Assembly: GCA_037102815.1 (NCBI GenBank)
Contig: BTPP01000002.1
Location: forward strand, 3,782,001-3,846,000
From: Neurospora intermedia
Taxonomy: Eukaryota; Ascomycota; Sordariomycetes; Sordariales; Sordariaceae
Length of the DNA stretch: 64,000 bases
Reading direction: 5' to 3'
Below the pieces are notes generated by a model, which saw only the letters and a list, made by a program, of their open reading frames with translations, made no database searches and had not been told where the DNA came from. Shown one piece after another: positions 23,298 to 35,500 of the stretch. Position 1 is the first letter of the stretch; each line of letters starts with the position of its first letter. The translations under genes and the position numbers were made by a program.

Positions 23298-23826
23298 TTA
23301 CTTCCCCTCCCTCAAAACACCAACATGCACCACAAACCCCGATGTTCCCCCACCTCCGCCCTCACTCTTCAGCCCATCAATCATCAGGTCATCAGGCACC
23401 CTCCAACACCGAAAATCCTGCACGAATCGCTTTATCCACGCTTCGAAGACGTCCGAGTTTCTGAGTACTTGGGCCACCACCACCACCGTCGGCCTCCCTC
23501 CATTATCGCTGGTGCTGGTGCTGCCGCGTAGCTTGCAAATATCCACGCAGGTGGTAACAAAGGGATCGACCAGCGCCTCGTTGTAGATGCAATCGCAAGC
23601 AACCACCAGATCGAAACTCGCAGCAACCGGCTGAGCAAGTGAGGACGTGGGCGTATCCTGCTCCCAGTCTAGTGCCCTGAAAACCAATCTCTCTCCCGGT
23701 CCCCCCTCCTCTCCTGTTGCCGATGATGAGGATACTTTCTTCGACCCTTTTCCTCCTCCTCCGGCTCCTCCTCCTTTCTTGCCCTTCCCTCCCTGACCAC
23801 TACCACCACTCCCAACAAAAGACGCC

Positions 23827-23859
<33 letters not shown>

Positions 23860-25054
23860 ACTACGGACGACCAGTTCTCGTGGATGTTGCGCTCCACCAG
23901 CTTGGAGACGTACGCCTGGTCGGTGAGGACGTACCTACCAACGCGGGGGGCAAGTAAAAGACCGACGATGGCGGAGGTGCCGGCGCCTAGTTCGATTACG
24001 GTTGTTGTTGTCGTTGAGTTGAAGAGATTGAGGTGTGTGGAGAGAGGGTTCGAGGCGGAGGAAATCCAGGTTGCGAAAAGGGGGGTTATTCGCCATGTTA
24101 CTTTGTTGAAGTGAAGACGGGAGTTTTAGTCTAGTGGATGCTTGGATAGGTAGAAATCGGGGGGGATGAGGTTTGAGGGAGGAAAGGGGAAGGGGAAAGT
24201 GGGAAGCGGGTGAAAACGAAGGGTTTAGGAAGTATGATCGATGCGAAAGAGGTATTAGAAAGGAGTGGTCTTGAAAGCGTGTGTCCAAATGGGGTTCAAG
24301 CTGAGTAGCAAGAACAATGATGCAGGGAGGTAAATGTTATGTTGATGCGCACGAGTGACTAACTAGCCTATACTGTACTTGTACATATGCGACTCTGCAC
24401 ACGTGTAGATGTGTGCTCAATGCTACAGCAACATATGTAGGCTGGAAAAGCACAGGCAGGGAAGATGGAAGGGCATCGATAACGGATGCCAAAGTCAACA
24501 ATGAGAGCTGTTGCTCGGGCAACGGTTAAGGAGATGAGTGACAGATCGTCGCATGGGGCAGGCGGCCAGCAATGGACGAGTGATGAGTGAGGGTCAGGGT
24601 CAGGGTCAGGGGTAAACAGAAGGAGGGTAGGGTGCCGGTGGTGAGGGTCCCGAGGAGTTGGTGCAATGGCATGGCTAGGTACGTAGGAGGGTGGGTTTTT
24701 CTTTAATTGATTTACGCACCGGCTCCGGTGGTTCCTCCGGCACGGGCCGAGGAAAGGATTCCCGGTGATTGATGGATCGTGAGCTCTCGACCGGCCACGG
24801 TGAGTTGCAACTCGGTGGTCTTGGGATCGATGATCCCCAGATCTGAAGAAGGCAGGTCTTGGGCGTAGAGATCATATGTCTCTGTTTGTTGATAGGTGTA
24901 ATCACCAAGTCAGTTATGTGAGGCTCTGTTTTTTTCTTATAAGGCACTTTGCGCGCAAACCTTCATCAGCATCGTCCGAGTCCTTGATCTCTTTTCCGAG
25001 CAATCGCAAAAAGCTTTCCAATTCTTCGCAGCCCCCCTCATGTTGCCTCTCCAT
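23298..25054 (-). CDS. Rkm5-like protein lysine methyltransferase (METTL21/Methyltransf_16 family)
   Basis: Exons 24961-25054, 24720-24881 and 23298-24100; introns of 79 and 619 nt; phases fit exactly (94+162+803 nt), giving 352 aa. The N-terminal half was found by matching the family: ELESFLRLLG, then TYDLYAQDLPSSDLG, LTVAGRELTIHQSPGILSS and GGTTGA, which joins across the long intron to VTWRITPLFATW. The SAM-binding motif is VIELGAGTSAIVGLLLAPRV, followed by YVLTDQAYVSKLVERNIHEN. A glutamine/glycine-rich insert (nine Q, then GGSGQGGKGKKGGG) precedes LVFRALDWEQD and the post-motif VVACDCIYNEALVDPFV. Known relatives methylate lysines on ribosomal protein L1 or translation factors in the cytosol. 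The acceptor of intron 2 is AAAG, unusual but forced by frame. A tempting ATG at 24097 is out of frame with the domain. Confidence 0.85.
23831..23860 (-). repeat. CTG/CAG trinucleotide repeat coding poly-Gln
   Basis: About nine CTG units on the plus strand encode the polyglutamine of the Rkm5-like protein, within its methyltransferase domain insert. Confidence 0.9.
24588..24612 (+). repeat. GGGTCA tandem repeat inside intron 2 of the Rkm5-like gene
   Basis: Three to four head-to-tail GGGTCA units lie in the 619-nt intron, ending in GGGGTAAAC. They are simple-sequence repeats without a known role. Confidence 0.8.
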
Positions 25055-27388
25055 TCTGGTTCTCACTGAGTGTGCGTAGTCCGGAATCGCTTTGTTGTTG
25101 TTGCTGTTGGCTAGCTACTTGCCACTTACAGACTGACGCACAGTTTGATGCAATGCGTGAGTGCGAGCGAGGTGCCAACCGATCCTGCAAGTTACGAGAT
25201 AGGAAACCACACAAAGACGACATCCAGTGGAGAGCAGACAGAGCTTGGCGAGGAGCCTGAAAAAAACAAGAAGTGCGGAGGCGAGGGGGGAGAAACAGAC
25301 ACAGGGACTGGCCTGAACGGGGCAGACGGCAGACTGGGATGACATGATTTTGTTGAGCCGCCGGAGTGGAGAAAACCGACGAATCGCAGCCGTCCGGGTC
25401 TCCATTTCCAATGCTTGGTCCGGCGGGACAACAGACGACAGTCGGACAGCTTTGCAGGAAGAAGAGAAGCAATTGGGCTTTTTGTAGGAAGGAAACCAGA
25501 GAAAATCCCTGGGGGTAATGTATGCTGTTCCTGCTGTCCTCCCGCACATGTCCTTTCCTCCGTCTTATGTACATGGGCTTGTGGTCGAGCCGGAGCACTT
25601 CGGGTTACGAGTACTTTGAAGGCGGAGGGATGCGCGCATGGGAGATGCATCCCAGCTGTGGAGGCTCTCGGGACGGATGTCAAAAAAAAAAAAGGCGGGG
25701 AATAAATGTCTTGGAGTCTTAGAAGCAAGCTTCTTGTACACTAGATTTGAGGTCGAAAACCAAGAAACAAACACAATGACCGTCATCACACGCCTACGCA
25801 CCCACTTGGACCACTTTCGCTTGGTTCCGTGCCTCTTTCAGGATAACTTGCCAAGCCGATAAGTTGTATAGATCGTGGAGTCTGGGCCTCGGGGGAGAGT
25901 GAAGTTGTGGCACACGCAGTCATTCGGGGCTGATGTTGTGATTGTGCTCCTATGGTGATGAATTCTTGTATGAAGGTATCACAGGCGCAATGCTGTTGTC
26001 GTTGGCCGAGATCCTTAATACCAGACGGGAGAGTCCCATTCGATGTGACGACTTGCTCGGCTCCGTTGTTTCGCTCCTGTGGCTCTACCCAAACCCTACC
26101 CTACCCTACAGCATCGTAGCATCTCGTAGCATCGCCAAATTGCTTTTCTTTTTGTGCCTAAATAGTAGTGAAACCAACAGTGCCCGCTTAACTGCCTCGT
26201 CCATTCAAAGGCAATCCAGCAAATACTCCGAGACCGCCCACGGTGATGCGCTAGAGGTAAGGTCTGCCCGGCTTGTTCGGAAGAGCTCCACGTTGATCCA
26301 AATCGGAGAGCACTAGGCCGTATTTAGTGTCTGGACGAAGTTCAAGTTTATGGAGGGGACAGACGGTCTGGAGAAGGGTCAGTCGCGGCAAGACAAGATC
26401 AACAAAGAAAAAAAAAAAAGGGGTTGAGACGACGTCTGCGAAGTGGTTGCTGCGATGCGCCATGTATTTCAGTGTGCAGAAGCGCTGGAAATGGACACGA
26501 TGCATGGAACTGAAGTGACTTTACCAGCACTGCATATCCATCTCTAACGTTACGTACCTAGGCACACTAGAGTGGTGACATTGTTGGCTTCCACTTGTGC
26601 CGGCCACAGCACTTTCCCAACAGTGGAGAAGTTTAGAGACGCGCTATCCTTACTCGATTAGCGCATCTCAAGGCAAAGCTGTCTGTTTCGTCATGGGAAG
26701 TCTAGCGGGCAAGGGCAGATGGACGGCAAGGGCCAAGAGTTGCAAGAGCACCGTCGTTAAGACCGCGGCACCTAGAGAAAGCTCGAGCCACGCATCTGTG
26801 TGCTCGACTGCGCTAGCCTGCCTAGCGTCATCTGCCCTGGCCAGATGGCTTTCAAGTGGGGCTTTTGGTGCAGGCAGACCAATGGGCCCCTTGCCAGTCC
26901 AAGTGGGCAGTCCCCAAAATGAAAATAACATCCCAACCCCAACTGAGCGCATCCCGTCCGAGTCTCAAGTGGGAAGTGTGGCCATCGTCCCGTCCGAGGA
27001 CCTGAAGAGACAGACAAGAAACTCCTTTTCCCTTCCGTTACCTCCACCTCCACCTCTCTTCTTGTCTCCTCTCCCGTCCTCTTTTTCCGTTTCTCACCTC
27101 CATATCATTCTCTCCATATCCAAACCACCAAGGCCCTCTACGTTGCATTGTTGGTTACGAGACGACGACACGACCTTCCACATCCACACACTCACACACA
27201 CACCCAAGACCCGCAACCCACACTAGGGCGGGATTCTTAGCGCGACCGCGGTCTCGGCAATCCGTGCATCTCCTCCCCCATTTCTCGATAAAGACCGGCT
27301 TCCTCTCCGAGAGCGCCCTCCTCCTAACCAACAGAGAAAACCACGCTCTCGAGCTTTACCTACCTAACTCCTAATATCATCGCCCATC
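25055..27388. other. divergent intergenic region
   Basis: This 2.3-kb stretch lies between the Rkm5-like and acyl-CoA synthetase starts. The last ~350 bases before 27389 are rich in CT and CACACA and resemble a long 5' leader. Several overlapping short frames exist on both strands without domain character. It contains a CCCTA repeat near 26094-26109 and A-runs at 25681 and 26409. Confidence 0.5.
26094..26109 (+). repeat. short CCCTA interstitial repeat
   Basis: The sequence reads AAACCCTACCCTACCCTACAG, three CCCTA units. It resembles but does not equal the fungal telomere unit CCCTAA. Confidence 0.75.
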
Positions 27389-29639
27389 ATGGTCATCCCA
27401 ACGTTGACGCCAGTCCCCAAGTTGGTCGCCAAGCCCCCCTATACTCTCGATGTCCCAGGCCAGACGCCCGTCGAGGGCGAGACTCCTGTTCGTCGCATTC
27501 CCCTCGCCATCGACGGTCTGCATGCCATACCCCCAAACAGGCGATGGGGCGAGAATGAGGCCATCGGCGAGGAAATCGATACCGTCTACAAACTCGTCAA
27601 GTGGGCTGCCCTCGCACATGGCGAGTCCCAGTGCATGGGCTCCCGCAAGCTCGTAAACACCCATGTTGAGACTAAGAAGGTCAAAAAGATGGTGGATGGC
27701 GAGGAGCGCGAGGTGGACAAGAACTGGACCTACTTCGAGCTCGGCCACTACGAGTTCATTACCTTCAAGGACTACGAGCAGCTTACGCTCGACGTTGGCG
27801 CTGGTCTGCGCGCCATCGGCCTCAACAAGGGCGACCGTGTCCACATCTTTGCCGCGACAAGCCAGAACTGGCTCGCCATGTCTCATGGTTCCGCGACCCA
27901 GTCCATGCCCATCGTGACTGCCTACGACACACTCGGCGCCGAAGGTCTCAAGTACTCCATGGTCGCTACCAATGCCAAGGCCATCTTCCTCGACCCCCAT
28001 CTTCTCCCTACCCTCAACGGCGTTCTTGAGCATGCCAAGGGCATCACACACGTCATCTGGAACAACCAGAACAAGGTCAAGGAAGCCCACATCGAGGCTC
28101 TCAGGAACGAGCGCGGTGTTACTGTCTTGAGCTTCGACGAGCTTGTCCAGCTCGGCAAGCAGAACCCCGTCGCGCCCGTCGCGCCCGCCCCTGAGGATCT
28201 CTGCTGCATCATGTACACCTCCGGTTCTACCGGTACCCCCAAGGGTGTCCCCCTGAAGCACAGCAACGTCGTCGCTGCCGGTAAGTGGCCGCAAACTATT
28301 TTCTCTCTTCTCTGTACGTGAACGGATACTAACGTCCTTGTTACAGTCGCTGGTGTCTGCCCCGTAGTCCAGCCCTTCGTCGGCCCCGGTGACCGCCTCC
28401 TGACCTACCTTCCCCTCGCTCACATTCTCGAATTTGTTTTCGAGAACGCGTCCCTCTACTGGGGTTCAACCATGGGTTATGGTAACCCCAAGACCCTCTC
28501 CGACACCTCCGTCCGCAACTGCCTCGGCGATATCCGCGAGTTCCAACCCAGCGTTTTGGTTGGTGTGCCCGCCGTCTGGGAAACCGTCAAGAAGGGCATT
28601 CTCGCCAAGGTCAACGCTGGCAGCCCTCTCCTCCGCAACCTTTTCTGGGGCGCACTTGCTCTCAAGGAGAAGCTTATGGGCCTTGGTCTTCCTGGAAGCG
28701 GTCTTTTGGACGCCATTGTGTTCAAGAAGATCAAGGATGCCACTGGTGGTCGCATGAAGCTTTGCTTGAACGGTGGTGGCCCTGTTGCCAAGGATACCCA
28801 GAAGTTCATCTCCATGGCCATCTGCCCCATGATCATCGGCTATGGTCTTACCGAGACGACCGCTATGGGTACCCTCCAAAACCCCAACGAGTGGACTGCT
28901 GAGTCCATTGGCGCCATGCCCGCCTCGATCGAGGCCAAGCTCGTCGACTTCGCCGACGCCGGTTACTTCGCCACTAACAAGCCCAACCCCCAGGGTGAAA
29001 TCTGGCTCCGTGGCCCCTCTGTGCTCTCCGAATACTATGAGAACCCCGAGGAGACCGCTGCCGCTGTGACCGCGGACGGCTGGTTCAAGACCGGCGACAT
29101 TGGCGAGTGGGACCAGAACGGCCATCTCAAGATCATTGACCGCAAGAAGAACCTCGTCAAGACTCTCAACGGCGAGTACATTGCTCTTGAGAAGCTCGAG
29201 TCCATCTACCGCTCCGCCGCCGTCGTCGCCAACATTTGCGTCTACGCCGACCAGGATCGTTCCAAGCCCATCGCCATCATCGTTCCCGCGGAACCCGCCC
29301 TCAAGAAGCTCGCCTCTTCGAGTGGTGTCAAGGGTGACAGCTTGGAGGAGCTCGTACACAACAAGAAGCTCCAGGCTGCCGTTCTTAAGGAGCTCCAAAA
29401 CGCCGGTCGTGCCGGCGGCCTTTCTGGCATTGAGATTATTGAGGGTGTCGTTATGTCGGATGAGGAGTGGACCCCCCAGAACGTGAGTTTTCCACTGTCT
29501 ACATCTGTTTGTTTACCTAACCCATCGCTAACCAAATCAATTACAGGGTCTTGTAACGGCTGCCCAGAAGCTCAACCGCAAGGGCATCCTCAACAAGTAC
29601 AAGAAGGAGGTTGATGAGGCATATGGCCCCAAGCAGTAG
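27389..29639 (+). CDS. faa1: long-chain fatty acyl-CoA synthetase
   Basis: Exons 27389-28280, 28347-29482 and 29547-29639; introns of 66 and 64 nt with GTAAGT and GTGAGT donors and CTAAC branch sites; 706 aa, close to yeast Faa1/Faa4 (about 700). The enzyme activates long-chain fatty acids with ATP and CoA for lipid synthesis, beta-oxidation or protein acylation. The AMP-binding signature is CIMYTSGSTGTPKGVPLKHS, interrupted shortly after by intron 1. Further motifs are TYLPLAHILEF, YGLTETTAMG, GWFKTGDIGEW and the fatty-acyl signature region DRKKNLVKTLNGEYIALEKL. There is no peroxisomal SKL ending (it ends AYGPKQ), which argues for a cytosolic, ER or lipid-droplet form. The symbol follows yeast usage; which Faa paralogue it equals is unsettled. 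Confidence 0.95.
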
Positions 29640-31369
29640 GAGTTCTGTTGCCACCTACCTGATTCCTCTTCTTGTATATGAAAAAGTACACCCTTGTCTT
29701 TGTTGTTCATGTCTATGTCTATGCGTGTCTCGGGGCGCGAATCATGTTTCCACTATACCACTCCTAGTTATTTATGTTACGTTACGTTATCTTACTGTTG
29801 TCGGCGACGGCGACCGAAGGGGTTTCCACGGCCCCCTAGCTATGTGTCTGTTATGTCGTAATTGGTTTCTTCTATCTGTTATATAAGCGACGAATAATTT
29901 GCGTTAGGATAGTTTTGCCATCTACTTGTGCTACACTACCCTTTGTCTCATTCTTTTAGGGTCCTGGTTTGCGTTGTTTCGCTTGATGGATTTCCTCTCT
30001 GGTCTTCCGTCAACAGGAGGATCAGCTCTCTTCTTATTGTCTTCGCTTCCACTCCTTTGTCGGGTTCAGGTTGAGAAAGGGATTTTGATTGGGTCTTATT
30101 TGATACCAAAAGGAACGGGCGAGTATCTATTGATGATACCCCATTGTAGTAGCCTTTGCTTCTCACGTTGCGTATTGATAACAGTATACACTGTTATCGT
30201 TGTATACCTACCTGGCTTTGGAAACGACGGACCTCTTCCCAATAACGCCCTTTTTGCTTGGGACAGGATGGTATTGCCGGTAATACATCCATCCCCTCAC
30301 TGACGATATGGAGCATAGTCTCAAACACCATGGCTGAGCGGAATGACAATGGTGTCATTTGTTGGAGTGTTGGCGGACAACCTAGAAAGAAGAAAATAAA
30401 AAAAGCCATCTACTTCTTACTATGAAGACTCATCAACCTGGCGGTAGGAGAGAGTACACGAGAATTAGACCAAGGCTACAGTCATCAGCCCGCGTATCAC
30501 ATCATGAAGGACTCGAAACGGATGAAACGTTGAAAACAATTGCTAAACTCTCATAGAAAAAAAAAAAAAAAAATACCAAGCCTAAAAGTATCCACACACA
30601 CGACGCATAAAAGGTAGGTAGCTTCTAAGTCAAGGTCGTCCATTGTTGTAATTGACCAAGCCGTAGTAGTGTATTTCGTTCGTTCCATACCAACCAGGTA
30701 ACGCCGTTCATCACGACTTCCTTCTCTTCTTCCTCCTCCTTATTCTGTCTCTATCCCCTCTCACTCTGACTTCCCTTTGTGTGTGCTCCCATGTCCTTCC
30801 CCTCTCCCTTCCATCCAATTCGTGTGATCACCAGGTCTGGAATCTCCTCTTTCAAGACTTCAGCCAAGAACAGCACAGCCCCAAAGACCACCACATCCTG
30901 GTCGACATCTAGACTAAGAACTGGGCCGAATGGCTGGTACCTAGCGGCGAGGCTCATTTCCAACCACAGAACCATAGATGAGACGCCCCAACAGCATGTG
31001 GTCGGCTGTGCTCTCTTGTTATCTTGTCCGATCGATGTATGCGCGCACACTTATCGAGCTGGGCCGAGCCGAGATGGCTGAACCCTCTTTCTTCCCTTCT
31101 TTCTCGCAACCAGTCCCCTTGTCCATCACGCTTTCCCTGGGATATCTTGCTTCTTTCAAATGAACAACTGATTTCTCTTTCTCTTCCACCCTTTAAAACC
31201 CCAAGCTCTGCCTTGTTTTGGGGAGATGAACCTTTGCCTGTTGGCGCTGCAACACACATCAAATCATGCTCCTCCTCTTGGGTAAAATTTGCTTCGCCAG
31301 ACCGTTGCGCGCCGTCCCCCCTTTGGCTAAACGAAATAACTCAAATGATAATTGATGAAAGAAACTGGG
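29640..31369. other. convergent 3' intergenic
   Basis: A 1.7-kb gap between the convergent acyl-CoA synthetase and NCS-1 genes. It has long T-rich and C/T-rich tracts and a run of 17-18 A near 30557-30574. No frame in it looks coding; it probably holds two long 3' UTRs. Confidence 0.5.
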
Positions 31370-32523
31370 TTAGACGAGACCATCGTACAAGGAGAGGGCG
31401 GATACGATTGTCTCGTCGCGCTGGCTGCCCTCCTTGAATTCTTTCATGTCGAGGCTGCCGTTTTCGTCCTTGTCCATCATGCGGAAGATCTTGCTGACGC
31501 GCTTCTCGGGAGTGTCTTCGTCTTCGGGGAGCTTGACCATTGAACCGACCTGTTTTGAGGGATCAGAATGTTAACGTACAAGATTGCGATGACAAGGGAA
31601 GGGCTGTAGAAGAGATAAGAAGGAAAGGGTAAACGCACCATCTTGTAGATCGCCTCAACGATCTTGAGCATCTCGTCGTAGGTGATCTTGCCATCGCCGT
31701 CAATGTCGTACAGTTGGAAGGCCCAGTCGAGCTTGTCCTCCATCTTGCCGCGGCTCGTGACGCTCAAGGCGCAGATAAACTCCTTGAAGTCGATGGTGCC
31801 AGACTTGTCCGTGTCGAATACGTTAAATACGTAGTCGGCGAATGACGATGGGTCGCCAAAGGGGAAGAACTGTGCGTAGATCTTCTGGAACTCGGCCTTG
31901 GTGAGCATGCCGGAGGGGCAATCTTTGAGGAAGCCTGTTTGTGAATGAACTTGTTAGAGGCCGTCTATGGAGCGAAAGATTTGGTTGACAACGAGGGCGC
32001 ATAGCGAGCGCTTGCGATGGGGGGACAGCGCCGCATCGGTCAGGGCATGTAATCGTTGGCGGCGGCGGCGGTGTTCATAGGGGCCGTCGGCGATAGGAGA
32101 AAGGGGACGGGGATAGGTAACACACCCTTATACCATTGCTGCAACTCCTTCTTGTCAAAGTGGGTGGCCTTTTCCAACTCCTCCAGCTTATCACGCTCGA
32201 GCTTGCTCTGCCTGTGTCGGGCGGGGTTCAGTGTCAGCCTCTTCATCTTGCTTTCAGTTTTGGGAGATTGCGCAGAGGAAGGACTCCTGCTAAAGAGGCC
32301 CATTGTATATTATGTAGAAATGGGTGAAAGGTAGGGTAGGTCGACGGTAGAGGAGACTTCAACGCGACAGATCACGGTCCCTCCTCCACTGCTGAGAAAC
32401 AGGTGTGCGGTGCGTATTGATGATGATGATGATGGGATGCGGAGAAAGCGGTCGGTTGGTGGGTGCTGATCGAGCAAGAATCTCGGAGATTTCGGGGGAC
32501 ATGGTCACTCACGATTTGCCCAT
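31370..32523 (-). CDS. ncs-1: neuronal calcium sensor 1 (frequenin)
   Basis: Exons 32513-32523, 32126-32211, 31639-31934 and 31370-31549; introns of 301, 191 and 89 nt; exactly 190 aa, the family length. Exon 1 is only 11 nt and codes MGK plus two bases of Ser4. The N-terminus [20 protein letters not shown] gives a glycine at position 2 for myristoylation. EF-hand 1 is degenerate ([13 protein letters not shown]); EF-hands 2-4 have intact loops ([36 protein letters not shown]). It ends LSLYDGLV. Known role: calcium-myristoyl switch that activates phosphatidylinositol 4-kinase at the Golgi and plasma membrane; in Neurospora it affects calcium tolerance and growth. An in-frame ATG inside intron 1 (32303) gives a false alternative start without myristoylation. 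Confidence 0.95.
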
Positions 32524-35500
32524 TTTCGGATAACTCGGTACTATTTAGCAAATGCTGATGTCGTTCGCAAGGTGGTCCCACGATGCGGCGGTTCGAGGGA
32601 AAGGGGTCACTCGGAATGGCGTCGCGTACGGGGTTTGGCGCCAAAAGGTCGGAGGAGGGGTTCGGTGACGATCCGTGGGTTTTCTCTCAGGGATACCGTT
32701 AACGTTTGTAATCGACTTAGTCGTAGGTAACGAGACGCTGTGTGAAGGGCAAGACGATGCTCGAGCGATGGGAGCAAGCAGCCTTGTATATTGGATTTAT
32801 ATTGTCGTCGGCCGATAGGATAGTTCAAGTAGCAGACTCGGTAAGCGGCAATCAGTGGCCTTGTGGTTGCACCGAAGAGTGAAGAGAAGTAGATAGGAAA
32901 AGATGTCGAGGTGTTGGGTTGTAATGGCAAAAAGAAAAAGAAATGGGATGAGCAGGTCTAGAGAGGTATTGGCAGCACAGGAGTGTCAGGGTGCAAGGCG
33001 AGAGGCAGGGCAAAATGCGCGGGAGATCGGAGGTGATGACGGCGGCACAGTCTGGCGAGATGGGCGACCTTTGATGCAGTGCCCTGGAGCTGCTGCACTA
33101 ACTGCAGCTAACCACTGTAAGTGCCCTGGCCGTTATTAAAATGTGGAACTAGAGTGACTAGCAGGGGACCATATGTTAGCCAGGAGGTAAGGAACACCCG
33201 ACCGCTCGAACCTGAACCTGATCCGCCCGCTCGTTTCGTGCGGCGCCTCACTTCGACTCCCTCCCATCCATCGATTTGACGCCGGGCCTGGCATGAAGAG
33301 GCCAGGCTGTTTCTGACTCGAGTCCTCGTCGTCCTGCTTGAGAAACCTGCCTTGTACCTGCTCGTGCTGCTGTAGTACACTACTGCCGACGCAGCATCAT
33401 TTCCATCGATGCGGACTTTTTTCCGAACATTCAGCTTGTTCTCCAGCATGTGTGTTTCAGACTTTACGTGGGGCCCTCACTCCTCTCTCCCAAGGAACTC
33501 GGTTGATATTCGCATCCATTTGCAAAAGAGGGGCAACGGGCGGGATTTCTAATAACTGGGACAGGGGCCGCACGGCCAAGGAACAAATTCGATCGGGTTC
33601 TGGACGTTTGGGTGTAGGCAGCGCATGCGCCAGCTATCATGCCAGGTTGGCTGGAAGAACTGCTGCTCTCTGATTTGTCGGGCAGGGAGCCCAAGTGACA
33701 AGAAGGGCAGGTCTCCAGAGCCCGCGCCGGAGGATGGGAGCGCTGGGAGGTAAACGGAGGCCACCATTCAACCAAACCAACATCAATCGGCAGCCCAGAT
33801 CCGTACGATGAAGAGATAGTGAGGGAAGGCGACTTCGGAAAAAAGCATTTTCTGACAAGATATACTTCAGAGTAATTCTAGCGCCGCCATCCGAGCAACA
33901 TGCACTTCCTCCAGGACTAAACTCGTGAGCCGGAGCCCGGAGGAGTACTACCCATTCCCGGCGGCCGGCTCATCTCACTTTTTGGCGTGACAGTGGAAGT
34001 AAACGATATAGTTTCCGCTCGGTGTCGAACAGCAAACCTCCTGGCACTAAAATGCGCAGACTTGATCGCGTCCATGTTCTGTTCATCATGTCTAGCACTA
34101 TATGTAACCAACAGGCCTGGTACCAACAATTCGTCTTGGTAGAGGTATCTTGAGGCTCTGTCTGCGACACCCAATCATCCTTCGCTCCGAGGAGGCCCAA
34201 AGCACAAAATGAGAAGTCGTTCGCCCCACTTCGTCATTAACGGTCGAACACTTGAATACCTACCTACTTTAATAACACCATAGGTGTAAGGAAGTCTAAT
34301 GTCAAACACAATCAAAGTCATTGATATTCTCTCACCCAAAAACCCTCCCTCCACCTGATCGGACCTCCACGGCGGTCTGAGAAAAACAGGTTGTTCTTCA
34401 GCTCCTTTTGCAACTTTTTGCGACTTTCCTACTTGGAAGATAGTGCCGGACTGACGTAGTAAGGGAACGAGGCAGTGCAAAGCCCGCCAAGACATTGACT
34501 GGCTCGTACCGATCCAAACAAATCCACTTAAACCTGTCCTCTCTCCTCAGGAGAGACGGGATCTTCCTTTCTTGTGATATGTATGGGGTATGTGGTGTAG
34601 GCAGACGATTCCGGTCTAAGGAGAAGGGAGAAAACTCTGGTGTAACAAAAAGGCCTTCTGGAAGATCGTGAGAAAAAGAGGGAAAAAGATAACCGATGAC
34701 GAAAGGACTACACTACATAACAAGCTCCGATATAGCTCCACTTTTTCTGTTTCAACACCACAAGCTTCACTATGTAGCATAGTACCTACCTACCTCTACC
34801 GGTTGTCAACAAACGACGCCAATCTCTATGCCAACCATACTGAAACCCTTTAGTCATTGACAAAACAGTTGATTGAAACCAGCATTGATTGACATATATA
34901 TAAACACTACCGCTCCGACACTATCTGGAGGTAGCCAAGTGGTCAGCCAGACAAGCTTAGTGTCCCTAAAGCCTCAAAGGCTCCAAGGGGGGCAGTGCCA
35001 TCGTTGCCTGTTTGGTGCAATGGTGTGTATGTGAGGTGAGAGACTCATGATATGGGGAGAAAAGAGAGGCAACTTCAAAGTTGCCTAATAGAAGCAAAGG
35101 GAGCACAAAGAAAGAAAAAGAGAGAAACCGGGCCGAGCTTACCATTGTCTTCAAGGTTATGGGGTTCATTTTGCGGATGGCACACATGTTCACAAGTATG
35201 TCCTCCAAAATAAAAAGAAGAAAAAAACACCTATAAGTCAGAGTGGATATTTCGCCCAATGCATGTTATGTTAGTGAATCTGCCGTGTGACTTCAGCGGT
35301 TTAAAAAAAAATGAAACAAAAAATTCCTATAGAATGAAGAGTTCTAGCTGTTGCTTCATCCGCACATGCTGAGCGAGGATTTCCATATGTATGCACATTG
35401 CTGGAGATGGCTCAATCATTCGAGCCTCAATACTATATAAGTGCCTATATTGCATGTACATAGCTCGGCGTGCAGCTCAATCATCCGAGCCTCAATGTGC

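Noticed and set aside
24097-24099. ATG 24097 as the start of the methyltransferase
   Set aside because: Although in excellent context, its frame lacks the SAM-binding motifs and stops after 53 codons; the domain frame needs the upstream exons.
26094-26109. Interstitial telomere
   Set aside because: The unit is CCCTA, not CCCTAA, with only three copies; better called simple repeat.
27377-29398. Two long minus-strand frames opposite the acyl-CoA synthetase gene
   Set aside because: They are antisense shadows of a strongly codon-biased gene, with no motif of their own.
34931-34990. tRNA-like A-box (TAGCCAAGTGG)
   Set aside because: No B-box (GGTTCRANNCC) follows at a proper distance and no cloverleaf can be drawn.
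34966-35259. Tiny spliced minus-strand gene (about 28 codons with a GTAAGC donor)
   Set aside because: No clear branch site, no upstream exon and no family match; too short to support.
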